From assembly GCA_963920765.1 (NCBI GenBank), contig OY987243.1, forward strand, positions 36,641,060 through 36,705,059: a stretch of 64,000 bases of DNA, written 5' to 3'. Shown piece by piece: positions 12,567 to 24,454 of this stretch (positions are counted from its first letter, which is position 1; the number at the start of each line of letters is the position of its first letter). The notes below the pieces were generated by a model. That model saw nothing but the letters and a program-made list of their open reading frames with translations, made no database searches and was not told the DNA's origin. Origin of the DNA: Ulota crispa (lineage: Eukaryota > Streptophyta > Bryopsida > Orthotrichales > Orthotrichaceae). The translations under genes were made by a program, and so were the position numbers.

Positions 12567-12680
12567 AAATGAAATTCATGAATGATACCTGAAGAGAGGA
12601 AAATGCAGCCTCTCTTCAAGCTATTGCATGTTATGTAGATCATTGGCAATTATTTATTGCAAGTGACTACCTCCTTTTTT

Positions 12681-13041
12681 TTAACCTTAACGTTGAGGAG
12701 GACAAAAAACGTCCTTTGGCTCCAAAAAAAACTCTAGAACCCAGAAAAAAACTAATTTTGATCTAATTTTTTTTCAGAAGTGACCATAAATGCGTAGCAT
12801 ATCATGGAAGGCAAAAAAAATTCATCAAATACACTCATATTTTTAGGTGCCCCAAGTTGTAAGAAAAATTAAGAATCACTCTATTAGGTCCAAGCTACCC
12901 TTATTGCAATTTTCATGGAATCAAGTTTGTACTGTTGAATTTTGCAACTTCTGAAGAAATATTGTTGGTGCCCAGCTGTAAAATATTGTAAAAGCTGAAG
13001 TCAAGCAAGGCACGGTGACCCACCCGATGCTCAAGGGTTAA
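12681..13041. mobile_element. small TTAA element L (tentative)
   Basis: The left end TTAACCTTAACGTTGAGG is only weakly matched by the right end GCTCAAGGGTTAA. The right TTAA is shared with element M. 361 bp, non-coding. The right end is convincing; the left is uncertain. Confidence 0.45.
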
Positions 13042-13452
13042 CCCATTTTAACGTCTGTGGTCGATTATGGGGTGGGCAATCCTTTGTATGGCCATTTGGG
13101 GCAAATTTTAAAACTATTGAATATAGATGTCTACCACAGATCTGACCGTGTAGATGGAAATATCTTGTAGGGTTTAGTGTTATGCATCATGAATTAAGCT
13201 CACTCTTTAGTTGTTATGACCATCTTTTTACATTTATTGATGTATTTTCAGCCGATACTCTTTTAGTTTTTTTCAACCTTCTAGCCACACACCACCTCAT
13301 ATTGGCCTCGTTGTTGTCCTAAATTCTTCACTTTCCAATTCCCTAAACCTGTCCCTTTTGTCATGTCATCAAACTCCTTAACATGCTCTCTCTACAAACT
13401 GAAAAGAGTAAAAATTGACCAGAAAATGGTCAACCAGAAGTTAATGGGTTAA
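13038..13452. mobile_element. TTAA element M (CCCATT...AATGGG ends)
   Basis: TTAA 13038-13041, then CCCATTTTAACG; right end GTTAATGGG then TTAA 13449-13452. The inverted ends are bounded by perfect TTAA on both sides, 415 bp. This is a third terminal variant of the TTAA swarm (CCCATT rather than CCCCTAAA). No coding capacity. Confidence 0.7.
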
Positions 13453-13798
13453 GCACATTTCCATTGAGTAATATAAAAATCAAAGTGATAGTCAAGGTAT
13501 TCATCCCAATCAATCTCCGATTAAGTAGAGACATCCACAAAGTACAAAACTTTTTCGTTAGTATCAAAACATCCTTGTTGTTTAGAAGACGAAGGTGGGA
13601 TTTTTTAGTACTTTCTACCATCTTAAATGCAATGACGTCAATTGTTCAGTTAGAAAGTGCAAAATGAAAAATAGGTTTAAAAACAATATGACGATATGAA
13701 ACCAAATGCAATAGTAATAACAAATAAGCAAAAAAACAAATCCTCAATGTGGCAATGATTAATTACAAACAATTGCTTGATAACTTCAATTAATTTTG

Positions 13799-14800
13799 TT
13801 GATCCCTAAAGGTCCGTGCATCCAAAAAGTGGATGCGCCTTGGTCAACCCTGATTGTATTTTTCAAAATATCAATTTTTGGTACATGGTTCAAATTAAGA
13901 AAATGAAACTTAACAAGTTTCCTTTTACTTTGTTTGATTTTTCTGAAAAATGTCAAAAATCAAAAGAGTTATTGCCATTGAAAGTTCCAAGTGTTAGAAT
14001 CCAAATAACGCAATATGGTGTGTTTTTCATTCATATTTTTTGCTCTCTAAATGCATTTTAAATTTAAACTACAAAACTAATTCTACCAATTATTTATGGT
14101 AGAAATCACAGATTTTTTTAATGTATATTCTAATTGATATGATTTTGTTTCCACATTTAGCTTTAAAAAATCACAATATTTTGAATTTTCCATCAAATTT
14201 ATCAAAAATAATAATGTAAATAGAAAATGAATGTGTCTTCCACTAGTAGAAATTAAATCCTAAACAACTAAGTCACAATAACTAAACCACAATTACACAA
14301 GTCATTTTGTAGTTGTTGTATAGTACGTGCAATTGTGATTTAGTTATTGTGACTTAGTCGTTTAGGACTTGTTATTTTACTAGTGTTCCAACAAAAAAAT
14401 ATCAAAATTTTATAATTAATTAAATATAAGGATAAACTTGGTTTGATAGTCAAATTTGACTTTGAATTCTTTATTATGACATTGTTGGGTGTAAAAAATA
14501 AAATAACCAATGGAAATTTTTTTGCACTAACCTTTAATGATGCTTGTACCTCTTGAAAAAGTTCAAGTAATTTGGACTTTTTTTGCTATTTTAATTTATT
14601 TATGTTCATTTTTTGATTTTTTTTTTATAACAATTACTATTTTTCATGAAACAAATTGAAACTTTTTGCAATGATATATCATTCATTGTTTCAAGCAATA
14701 AAAATAAATATTTTTTGTTTGAACACACTTTAAAAGGCAAAATTGAGCTTAGACATAAAGTTTGACCATTTCAAAATGGATCAAGTCCTTTAGGGGATAA
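13799..14800. mobile_element. TTAA element O (decayed ends)
   Basis: Left end TTGATCCCTAAAGGTCC; right end AGTCCTTTAGGGG followed by ATAA. Both target copies are one base away from TTAA. 1002 bp, or about 854 bp after removing the nested CACTA MITE at 14.24-14.39 kb. The 81-codon frame near 13.8-14.06 kb shows no domain and is taken as chance. Confidence 0.6.
14238..14388. mobile_element. CACTA-type MITE 1
   Basis: The element, 14241-14385, begins CACTAGTAGAAATTAAATCC and ends TTTTACTAGTG, with TTC on both sides (14238-14240 and 14386-14388). Long arms around TTTAGTTATTGTGACTTAGT are inverted. CACTA termini with a 3-bp duplication define the CMC/EnSpm superfamily. It sits inside TTAA element O. 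145 bp, non-coding. Confidence 0.85.
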
Positions 14801-14857
14801 TATACAAAAAGTTGTTTTTAGCAATTTTTGATTTTTTTGTATCATCACACTTGAGTT

Positions 14858-15811
14858 TTAACCCCTAGAGGACTGAGCTATTTTTTTTGCAAAAGTCATT
14901 GAAAACTGCCACTTCTAGTCTTCTAGGGCAATGAGTAGAAAGGTAGAAAAAAATGTTTTTTTTTTTAATATCCAATCGTGGGATCTTGCCCTAGATTACA
15001 AAAGGTGTTTGTAAGAGAAAAAAATTAGGTCATTTCAGATGGTGAGGAGTGCAATATCAACACTTGAAGTGAAGAAAAAAAGTTTTTTTTTCTTCCTACC
15101 AAGAAAATTCAAAAGCCTTTGACCACTCTTATAACAAAAAAATTGCTCTACACAAAACTAAGGTTTATTTTGTCCATGTAGAAGGCCAAGTTAGGTATGT
15201 GTTGGAGAGTTTCTTAAATGATTTGCAGGTGTAGAACACACTTCAAAAAATCTTTGAATGCTAGAAGGTCTAGAAATTGGCAAGTACACTAGGCAAAATT
15301 GGAGGATTTATACAAAATTTAGAAATTTGAGTTAGAAGAATCTAAACGGTAGAAAGCTAGGACTCTAAGCCCATTACAACTTAGAGAAAGGTAATTAAAA
15401 AAAAAGTACACAAACTGCTCAAAAAATGAAAGTACCAATTATAACAAAGGGCAAAAGGAATGGAGGGTTGGGACTTGGGAGTCCCACAAGATGGGCACCT
15501 TCCACTCCACTCCTCTTTGCCCAAGTTTCCACACCTTGTGCCCATAGGAGCTGACCCTCTTTGGAGCCAACACCCATCCACAAAGGAGAGGCCTTGCCCA
15601 AATTGCCCCTCCGCCCCTAGTTTCAATAAATTCTTGCATAACTTCTTCAATAAATGTCAAAAATAAAGAAAAAAAATTAGATGGGCACGTAAATTTTTGA
15701 ATTCCTCACATTTTGTAAAAATTTTAAAAAATCACACAAAGTAATTTAGACATAGATACATGCCCAAAATCCCATTTATCCCCGAGGGGACAACAATCCT
15801 TTACGGGTTAA
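14858..15811. mobile_element. TTAA element G2
   Basis: TTAA 14858-14861, then CCCCTAGAGGACTGAGC; right end CCTTTACGGGTTAA at 15811; 954 bp. The outer parts match G1 (for example 'gcaatgagtagaaagg' and 'gcccaaaat'). The middle, about 15455-15630, is a GC-richer segment absent from G1, possibly captured or filler DNA. The subterminal palindrome CCCCGAGGGG lies near the right end. Overlapping frames in the middle have no recognised domain. Confidence 0.8.
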
Positions 15812-16562
15812 GACTTAAGAAGTGCTTAAATCTAGCCTATCAAATATACTTTATCCTCTCTTGAGTTGTATACAACAATGTCCTTTTCCTGAGTTCAAGG
15901 ATTTCAGCATGTCAGCTACTTGTTTCCAAATGATGGTGCCTTTTAGCGTTTATTTTTGTATCAAAAAGTATTGTTCACATGATTACATTTGATTGTTCCT
16001 TTCTTCATGCCACCTTCATGCTCAAAGTAATTTTTGCGCACATTTTTGGCAAAGTAAACCTTGAATTGCATCTTGCCAATCAAAATCCTCTTCCCAATCA
16101 AAATCCTCTTTTTCAGCTTAATCAATTTCAGACACGTTATTTGATGAATTTAGCGGCCATGTATTTGTTTGCCATATAACTTACACAAGATATTCCACAC
16201 TAGTTGAGAGTTCGTGCAAATGTTCTCTACCTCTAAGTTGTAGTAAATCCCAAAATTAACATAAATAATTTAATGTGAATTTGCTAAACTTCATTCAAAT
16301 GTTAAAACAATTTTTTTGTGTGAACCAAAAAATCTTCGTTTCAGAAATCCTTCAATCCTTGGAACTTTTCATATTTTTCTTGTAAAAGAAGCTTTTACTA
16401 TTCTCAATAATAATAATAAAATCCATCATTGTCATTTAGCACGTTGTTAATAAATTGCAAATTTTGCTAACGCTATAACACCAACAATTACATGCTTTAA
16501 AATCATGAAAATCGCGTAGACTATAAGAGAGTTTTTCTTATTTGAATTTTGTTGTTGGATGT
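15812..16562. other. unassigned AT-rich DNA
   Basis: No gene is supported. A 17-bp direct duplication (ccaatcaaaatcctctt) is present at about 16077-16111. Confidence 0.35.
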
Positions 16563-17012
16563 TTAGAAAAGGGAATTGATATGTGCACATCGGGCGCTAA
16601 TATTTGCACACCTGGGGGTTGATATTTGCACACCTCCTTGGAGGTAAATTATAGATTTCTACCACCAAAAAGTTGAATTTGAGATTTTTGAATTCAGATT
16701 TGGACTAAGAGATCATGATTTAGTCTGGAACCATAAAAAAAGTTGCAATTGAACAACACCCAATGAAAAAGCTTATCCTTTTTTACAAACAAAAGTAAAG
16801 GTAGCACTTTTCCCTCTAGCTAAGCTTTTTCACTAGGTGTTGTTCAATTGCAACCTTTTTTATGGTACTAAACTAAATCATAGTCTCTAAGTCCAAATCT
16901 GAATTTAAAATTCTCAAATTTAGCTTTTTGGTGGTAGAAATCTATAATTTACCTCTCAAGGGGTTGTGCAAATATCAACCCCCTGTGTGCACATATCAAT
17001 TTCCTTAAAAAA
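16563..17012. mobile_element. foldback MITE N2
   Basis: The element, 16571-17004, starts GGGAATTGATATGTGCACA and ends TGTGCACATATCAATTTCC. Flanks are TTAGAAAA and TTAAAAAA, an 8-bp duplication with one change. The inverted arms cover most of the 434 bp. Same family as N1. A GGTTGATATTTGCACACC block is repeated inside the left arm. Confidence 0.75.
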
Positions 17013-17700
17013 TGGGAAAAATAAAATAAGAAAAGGTTTAAGTTTTGCCAATTGAAATGGAACTTGGGACTTAGAATTGAGATCTTGGGTTTCACACTAC
17101 ATGCCTCCGAGATTTACAAATACTATTATTTTTTGTAATTTTTAGTCCCAAAAATTTAGATTTGGCATTTCTATGTAATTTTGTCACATAAAATGTCGGA
17201 CAGAATGGGAGCTCCTCTTAGGCCAAGGTTTATGCTATTGTTCATGATTCCATACACTCAATTTATTATCTAATCGAAAGCTAACTACTTATTTTATATG
17301 TAAAGACAAGTTTGTAAACCCATTTAGCAAGCAAAATGAAGTGTAATATGCAGTGTCTCTATGCTCCCATCCCATGTCATCTCTTCCATACCCATGCCTC
17401 CATGTAACCATGGCCCCATATGCTCATGTGCCCATGCCCCATCCCATCCCCCTATGTGCCCATGGCCTGCCCATGGCCCCATCGCAGTGCCGGTAACACC
17501 AGTTGATATTGACCGAACGGACAGGTCGTAGTGTCATTTTCTTTATAAGTATAGAAAAAGGGACAAGGTGTATTAATTTTTAAGATGTATTGAGCAACTT
17601 TTTTTTGTTAATAAATTATTTTTTACCAATAGATTCAAATCACTATCTAACGTTCCAAAGTTGTTTCAAATTCACACTCAATCTATTTGAATGTATCATC
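17013..17700. repeat. AT-rich DNA with a C-rich CCCAT tract
   Basis: Between 17361 and 17488 the plus strand is a degenerate array of CCCAT/CCATG units (multiple 'gcccatg', 'ccccat'). The remainder is unassigned. Confidence 0.6.
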
Positions 17701-18353
17701 AATTTTTCCTAAACTTGTCTCCAATTTGGTTTGGGTCTTTACAAAATTTTGAAAATGAATAAAACCTTATCAAATCATTATTTTCAGTGTTTTTTTTGAA
17801 TGTAAGTTTTTTTTGAAGTCTATTTTCAACATCAAAAATTTGGTTTTGAAAATAAGTGTTGATGAATCTTTACTCAAGCTTTTGTACAAGGGTGTCTACT
17901 ACAATCTTGAGTTTTCTAGTGTTGGAAGATCTTGAAAATGAGCCTCAAATACACTAGAGCTTAGAGAAAAATCCAGGTTAGAAATCCATTAAGAAAAAAT
18001 ATAGGAGTAGATTTTTAAAGTTATAAATTGATTACAATTAGACATGTGATGACCTTAAACCTCAAATTTTTTTGGTGACCAACTTTTTAGAGTTGAGATG
18101 TGAAATGAGGATTGGAAGACGTCAAGTCACTTTTGCAATTTTAACAGACACATGTTCAAACATTATAATCTTTCAAACTATAAGTGATATTGTTGTGTTT
18201 ACTTTTTCCATGTAATCTCTAACATGTTTAGTTTTAATTTGTACGGTTACAATTGAAAAAAAACTTGATGAAATTTATGAAAAGATTGGTTGATTGTTGA
18301 TTTTCATGAAAATTCCAATAAGCTCAGATAGGCCTCAGGCATTTAGGGGTTAA
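17701..18353. mobile_element. TTAA element D3 (reverse copy of D2)
   Basis: The interior is the reverse complement of D2 over its whole length ('gggtgtctactacaatctt', 'aagattataac' on the other strand). The right end GGCATTTAGGGG plus TTAA (18350-18353) is clear. The left end is decayed (TTTTTCCTAAAC) but falls at the same 653-bp length as D2. The right TTAA is shared with element E. Confidence 0.75.
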
Positions 18354-19567
18354 CCCCTAAAGGATCAAGAAGCCTACTTTGGGCTTTTCAGATATATGGG
18401 CAAGCATTTCCAATGTAACTATATAAGATAAGAATGTGAAAATAGGGGTGTATATGCCTACATTGAAAAGCTTGCATTCCTTCCCTTTTTTTTTGAATTG
18501 AATGACTTTTGAGTGAAATATGGTACCATATGTGATTTAGGTGTCAACATGGGCATCCTTAAAAAAATAAATAACAAATGAATTGAGGAAGGGTATGGCC
18601 TACAAATTGTTCAAAAATACTTTACAATGGCTTGGTCAATGAGCAAAATTTTCAACAAACTCTCCTTGATCACATAATAACTTCTATTTTATTTTTCACT
18701 TTTACAAAAACATTACTCTAGCACCTGCTTTGGCAAGTACTCCACATGATGTTCTAGGTTTGCACCATATGAATTTTGCAATTGAAATTTACGACTACAA
18801 GAATTGCTTCCATGAAATTTCCATAGTGTAATGACAATTTTAACAAAGCACTTCTTGCTTCCAAATTTGTCCACTATGTTTTAAGCGTTGAGTGATCACA
18901 TAATTTAAGAGGCATATAGCCAAAGTTCATGTTCTACAAGAAATTCAATTTGCACAAGAAATTCATAAAGTGAAAGATATCATTTTGGATGACCAAACAA
19001 AATTTGACACCTTAGATAAACTTCAATTAAAGTTTTGACCCTACTTTGAGTGTTATGATCAAATGAAGTGTGCTCATACAAAGTCCAAACTTTTGAGAGG
19101 GTATACATAAGTAAGTGAAAAAAGAGAGTTTACAATCCGATTATTGAAAAAGTTTTCAAATTTTGATCTACTAATGATTATTGAGAGAGGTCCATTTTGA
19201 GCCATTTGGGTATGTAAAGACAAAGGAATTTTATGAGTTAAAAACTATAAAATAAACCCTACTATGAAGAACAGCTAGTTTCAAGTGGTTAATAGAGAAG
19301 TTGCTTAGAATGGATGAAGTATATCCTTATATGATTAAAAGAAAACGTGGTTTGTATTTCAAATGTGGACAATTTCTACTCTTGGTTATGAGTTACTAGA
19401 TGATTTTTGTGCAAGAGTTTGAATCAATTCATGTAAAGATGAAAGTAATATACTTGGGCAACAATGATTTTGTTTTCTAGAATCTTTTCAAGTTGTACTT
19501 TGTTTAATTTAGAACTCCAAATCTACATTCTACCCACCTCTTGCACTCTTAGGCATTAAGAGGTAAA
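18350..19567. mobile_element. TTAA element E (tentative right end)
   Basis: The left end TTAACCCCTAAAGGATC abuts D3 through a single TTAA. The best right end is GGCATTAAGAGGTAAA near 19567, which is decayed. The interior matches no other element here. Non-coding. Confidence 0.4.
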
Positions 19568-20513
19568 ATAGTAGTGGATTCTTTTTGCATATGTGTATCT
19601 ATTTAGTTTTTGAAAAAGCTTTACATGAAACGTTGATAGAAATTAGAACATCAACTAGATTATTTGATTGATTGGTTGATGATGAAGTTTGATTTGATGT
19701 CAATATTTAGCCATTTGTTTATTAGATCAAATATTTCGAGCTCCATTGAAGTTATGATGCAAACATTAAAGAATAAGATCAAGTTGCATGACATACGTTG
19801 CCATAATTTAGAGATTTGGAAGAAAATGCTTCCGGTCAAATTTTAGCACTTCATTGAAAAAGATTTCTTTGTAACTTTCACAAACATTCATATGTTTGCA
19901 TTCAATAGCAATATTATTTTTTTCATCAATACTTATAGTTTTGAACCAATGTTGACCTCTTTTTTCTTGAAATTGTCTTAAGATAAATTAATTTAATATT
20001 TCACTAGGGTTTGACCAAAATTATACAAACATATGTTTCGAATGAAAAAGGGAACTCAAAACACCAAAATCAATGAGGTATGCAATTAAAACTTAGAATT
20101 CAATTATTGTTGTTGTCTTTTTATTTATTTTTAATTTAAGATTGTTTATCCTCACAAGGTCTAACTAAGATTGCTATCTTTCCAATCGATCCCTTTGTTT
20201 GGTTTTATCTAAGTACTGTAATCATTTGCAAAGGGTGAATAGCGATGTTGATATCAGGATGGTGAAAATATATATTAATCAACTTGATTGATGTTCTCAC
20301 GTCGTAAAAAAGCCACAAAATAAACCCCCTCTCAAATCTTAAGTTTATCTCTGCAAACTCTTTTTCTTATGCCATTGTGAATTTCATTAAAGGTGCAATT
20401 TTTTGTTGTTCATCCTCATGTTGCATCCAGAACTAATTTCACCCTCATAAACAACATCCTCTCTAATTTTGAAGTGACTGCATTACACCGTCTGTAACAT
20501 AGAGAAGCTTATT
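19568..20513. other. unassigned AT-rich DNA
   Basis: A 60-codon frame at 19.66-19.85 kb is the only open stretch and shows no domain. No element boundaries were found. Confidence 0.35.
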
Positions 20514-20554
20514 ATAACCTCTGTAGGACCAAGCCTCCTCGTGCTTCTTTTATG

Positions 20555-20892
20555 TACAGTCAAACCTCTCTTATTGCAAATTTCATATTTGCATAATTAT
20601 CTATATTTCTCAAATTGCATACTCCCTTTGTGCATAAAGTGCATAAAGTGCATCAAGTGCATCAAGTGCATCAAGTGTGTTCACGATGGAGTTACTTTAG
20701 ATCGCGGGCTTGCTTCCGTAGAAAGATTCTGCAAACCTCCCATTAACCCATGGCATCAAGCTCCCAGGCCTTGAGTCACATGTACATGAAGGCCATGATG
20801 CAATAAATGACTTATGCAATATAACCTCTTTGTGTGCATACTCCTAAAATAACTCCCCATTGTTCCCATGCAATAAGGGAGGTTTGACTATA
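20555..20892. mobile_element. pogo-like (Tc1/mariner) MITE
   Basis: The element, 20557-20890, begins CAGTCAAACCTCTCTTATTG and ends CAATAAGGGAGGTTTGACTA, with TA on both sides. A TA target and CAGT-type ends fit plant pogo-derived MITEs. It contains a 9-bp tandem array (GTGCATAAA/GTGCATCAA, about 20628-20684). A 77-codon frame runs through the array and is not a gene. 334 bp, inserted near the left end of F4. Confidence 0.8.
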
Positions 20893-21262
20893 GCAACATA
20901 GCAGTTTTGGGTAGGTACCTGTGATTGGAAATTTTCATATTTTAGGCTAAAATTTGACTAGAATGTGGGAACAAGGTTTATCTTTTGTATGTACTAAATT
21001 TCATAACATTTGAAATCATGAGTAAAACATGATACCTTAATATGTTGTTTTTTTGAGGGCGGGCACTTTGGGCAAATTTTCAAAAAATCACTTTTTTCAA
21101 AAATCAAAATTTGAAATTGGTTTAGGAGATTTGTGGAATGTGGAAAGCTTTGAATCATTCCGTTTTGATCAATGAGATAAATGTTATGAGGAGTTTTTGT
21201 TTGCGGGCAATTATGGATTTTCTACTCAAGAATAAAGTTTGAGGTCCTTTATTTTACTTAAT

Positions 21263-21679
21263 TTTTGTTATGGAAATTACTACAATGACGCCCTAAATTG
21301 CTAATGAGACACCCCTATGAACATGAAATTTGATCACTTAGTGTTGTTTTTTATTTATTAAAGTGGTCCGTCATTCATTCAATAACATCATTCCCACCTC
21401 TTTGGAAGAAAAAATGACAAAAACAAATTTTTGTTGAAATATTATTGCCCCAATGATAATTTTTGATATATTTTTGCTTTAAGTAACTCAAAAGTTCTAT
21501 ATACTTAGTTTCAAATTTAAGCACACATATTTTTTTTGTAGTATAGCCTTAGAATGATACAAGTGAAACAAATCTTTTGATCCAAATAAAAAAATTAGCA
21601 TTAAAAATCACATTTCATGCTCATAGGGGGTGTCTCATTAGCAATTTAGGGTGTTGCTGTAATAATTTCCTTTCATTAT
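21263..21679. mobile_element. Mutator-like MITE inside F4
   Basis: The element, 21272-21670, starts GGAAATTACTACAATGACGC and ends with the near inverse ...GTAATAATTTCC. The shared block CTAAATTGCTAATGAGACAC is inverted at the two ends, giving terminal repeats of about 60 bp. The 9-bp flanks TTTTGTTAT and TTTCATTAT match at seven positions. The empty site is seen in F2 (TTTCAATAT). 399 bp. Confidence 0.75.
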
Positions 21680-22020
21680 TTTGGAAAAAAAATAAAAGGA
21701 AAGGATATAGTTTTTTATTACAACATTACAACCATTGGGATTGGCTTTTTTCATTTCCATAATTAAATTCTTAACCATTTAGTGTTTTGACACATTCTCT
21801 ACTTCTTTTTACTTACTATTTTATTCCCACGTGTTGTATAATTCCAAATGATTTAAAATATTTTTGACATGTACCCTACTTAGGTGGAATAAGGAATTTA
21901 GAGAAGCACCACCCACATGGCCTTTTTTCTTAGAAATTTCACCTTTTGAAGGGTAGCTGCCTGATTTTTCACATGACGTTTTTTAATATTCAAATCATTC
22001 TGTCTTCCAATCTAAGCGAT

Positions 22021-22058
<38 letters not shown>

Positions 22059-22198
22059 TCTAAAATTGTTCAACTACAAGATCCTACAATCATGCATGCA
22101 TAAAAATGTTTTTGTTTTCAAATTTCACTGATGCTCTATAAAAATGGCAGTTTTGGAGAGTTTTTGGCTAAAATGCTCCTTGGTCCTTTAGGGGTTAA

Positions 22199-23114
22199 AA
22201 CTATTATTTAACTTCAAAGATCTTTAACCTCAAAAATTATACATGCTTCACATCTCTTGAAATGAATAGAAAAATCACAATACAATTCTCATGTCACATA
22301 AGGTAGGAACACCCCTCTCATTGGGTGCCCCATCCTTGAGATCTACTTTTGCAGACAAAGCTCATGTCGGTAACAGACATTAAAAAAAATTGGTTATGGG
22401 TGATAAAGTGATGGTTTTGGGTAATTAAATGATGGTTATGGGTGATTGGCGTGACAATTTTGAATGCCCCATCTCACTATTTAAGAACTCCTCAAGTTAG
22501 TGTTATGAGCATATGAGCACACTAGACACATCTCCTACACACAACTACACATTTTCAAAAAATTTGGACTTTGAAAAATCTTTGTGAACAAATGCTTTCA
22601 ATTTAATGCCAATATTTTTAGTTTCCTCTTAGTAACTTAACATTATTTTTTTCAAAATTCATCAACTAATTTTCCTACTCCAAATTCCAAAATCCAACAC
22701 TTATGAATGTTCCTACCTTATAACCCCATATTCAATCAATATGGAGTTGCATGTTACATGCAAAATGTATGTGTACATTACATTGATGCAGATACACTTC
22801 ATTTATAACATGCAACTCCACATTGATAAAATATGGGGTTGTATGCTTCACTGAACACTAAAACCATGAGCGCTTTGAGAAGCCTATTGCCTGTATCTAA
22901 ACTAGAGCAAAAAAAAGGGGGAGAAATTGGAGCGATGGCTCATTCTTCAAACCCTCCCACCAGCTGTGGTAAGTTAGATGAAAATGACACCAATTTCATC
23001 AAGTTTATTCGTGGTGGACCGTCGGAGAAGAAGGCTTTTCATTGAGAGAAGCTACTTTGAAGCAAATTTTTCAAGTACTTCATTTGAAAAGCAAGCTGCT
23101 GCTATGGAGACAAA
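22199..23114. other. unassigned DNA, includes a gtgatggttatgggt array
   Basis: At about 22390-22500 lie three to four units of TGATGGTTATGGGTGAT type, the reverse complement of the array that ends this window at 63.9-64.0 kb; the flank 'ctcactatttaagaact' is shared inverted. Short frames at 22.83-23.22 kb lie in GC-richer DNA next to the Mutator-like element. One contains a GTAAGT after 'CAGCTGTG', but I recognise no protein. Confidence 0.4.
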
Positions 23115-23697
23115 AGCTTTAGGGACTGGGGCTAGACGGCATGCCGTTTTGGATGGGCCCACGTCTGACACTCTGCCCAGCTCCTATACAAATCATTTTC
23201 TCTCTCTTCTTGTATTTTGAATTCTAACCTTCATTTTTTGAAATTTGCATTTGAGCCCTTTCACTTGCTATTGTGCTTCTTGAAACTTGGTTAGTAACTA
23301 GTTCATTTTCCCAACTAGATGGCATGCCGTTTTGGTTGGGGCCTGTGCCTAACACTCTGCCCAGCCCTTGCTTGAACCATTTTCTCTCTCCTTTTGAACT
23401 CTGAACTCTAACTTTCACTTTTTGAAATTTGTGTTTGAGCCCCTTCACTTCCTATTGTGCTCCTTGAAACTTGGTTTGTAATTGGTTCTTTCATTGATGT
23501 GCTCATGAACTAGTTACTAACCAAGTTTCAAGAAGCACAATAGCAAGTCAAGGGGCTCCAACGCAAGTTTCAAAAAGTGAAGGTTAGAGTTCAAAGTTCA
23601 AGAGGAGAGAGAAAATGGTTTGGGCAGGGGCTAGGCAAGGTGTCAAGTGCGGGCCCCAGCCAAAACGGCATGCCATCTAGCCCCAGCCAGCTTTAGG
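23115..23697. mobile_element. Mutator-like foldback element with perfect 9-bp duplication
   Basis: AGCTTTAGG flanks both sides exactly (23115-23123 and 23689-23697). The element, 23124-23688, starts GACTGGGGCTAGACGGCATG; the far end is its inverse, with two differences in 20. It contains the perfect palindrome ACGGCATGCCGT. Inside are three copies of a unit of about 190 bp: two direct (from 23124 and from about 23314) and one inverted (to 23688). A 9-bp duplication points to the Mutator superfamily. Frames across it are not genes. Confidence 0.8.
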
Positions 23698-24454
23698 GCC
23701 GCGCACATGACCATTTGTGAGGGCTCCGTCCGACGTAGCACGGACGTGGGCGGGTCCCCACCACCGACTTACTTTCTGGGAAGCAGCAAGTTTTGGGGAG
23801 ATTCCGCATGGTGAAAAAAACACCCCCCACTCTCTTTGGGTCTCAGAAGTTTTCTTCACCTTGTTCGACGGTTGAAAAGAACTTTGCATCTTACAAAATT
23901 TAATTGGTATTTGGTTGATTTGAATCATAGCTATTTGATTCTTATGCTATCCCAATCAAGCATACCAAAGTTCATATCCTAAAAATTAATACCCCATGTT
24001 TGGTGAACTATTTTGTGTGGAATTCATGGTGTAGAGTGATAATTGATTGAAATAAAATTGGTGATAAGTTTTTGAGACTTGATTGCATAGACATGTAAGA
24101 AACATTCATATGCACATATTTCCTTCTAACAAGCATTTCCAAAAAAGCTTTTACCCTCAAGGCCTAATGGAACCAAAACTGTCCTTCCTTGTTTGTAATT
24201 TGGGGTATATTAGTAGAAAATTCTATAAAAAATATACAAAATTTCATTTCAAACCTGTTGATTTTATCTGTAACTTTAGTCAAGTTGATTTGGGTACTTT
24301 TCAACAAGAGTTTGTTGATTTTTTGTTGATTTTTTGTTGACTTTTTGTTGTTTCTTGTTAATTTTTGCTTATTTTTCTGTTAATTTTTGTTGTTAAATAT
24401 TTTTTTAACAATATACTTTTTTCGTATTTTTTATTTTTTAAGCAGAAAAAATAA
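23698..24454. repeat. GC-rich patch, then a mariner-family block and TTG-rich repeats
   Basis: The sequence 23698-23790 is GC-rich and unassigned. About 23929-24170 is a diverged copy of the J block ('tttgattgcatgaatatgta' type; 'accaaagttcatatcc') that recurs at 27.7-29.1 and 51.6-53.7 kb. About 24305-24400 consists of GTTGATTTTTT-like units. Confidence 0.55.

Larger units (their letters stand above)
8996..12680. other. unassigned AT-rich DNA
   Basis: No gene, RNA gene or bounded element could be supported in these 3.7 kb. A short GC-richer patch (about 10050-10260) contains a hairpin and borders a 17-bp tandem repeat. The rest is low-complexity A/T sequence with scattered stops in all frames. 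Confidence 0.4.
20514..22198. mobile_element. TTAA element F4 carrying two nested MITEs
   Basis: The left end ATAACCTCTGTAGGACC is decayed. The right end CTTGGTCCTTTAGGGG plus TTAA (22195-22198) is clear. The total of 1685 bp minus the pogo-like MITE and the Mutator-like MITE, each with one duplicated target, leaves about 940 bp, the same length as F1, F2 and F3. Its right third is the reverse complement of F3's left third. A run of 29 T lies at 22024-22052. Confidence 0.75.

Noticed and set aside
20628-20690. Spaced repeats as a CRISPR-like array
   Set aside because: It is a 9-bp tandem array inside a pogo-like MITE in nuclear plant DNA; no spacers.
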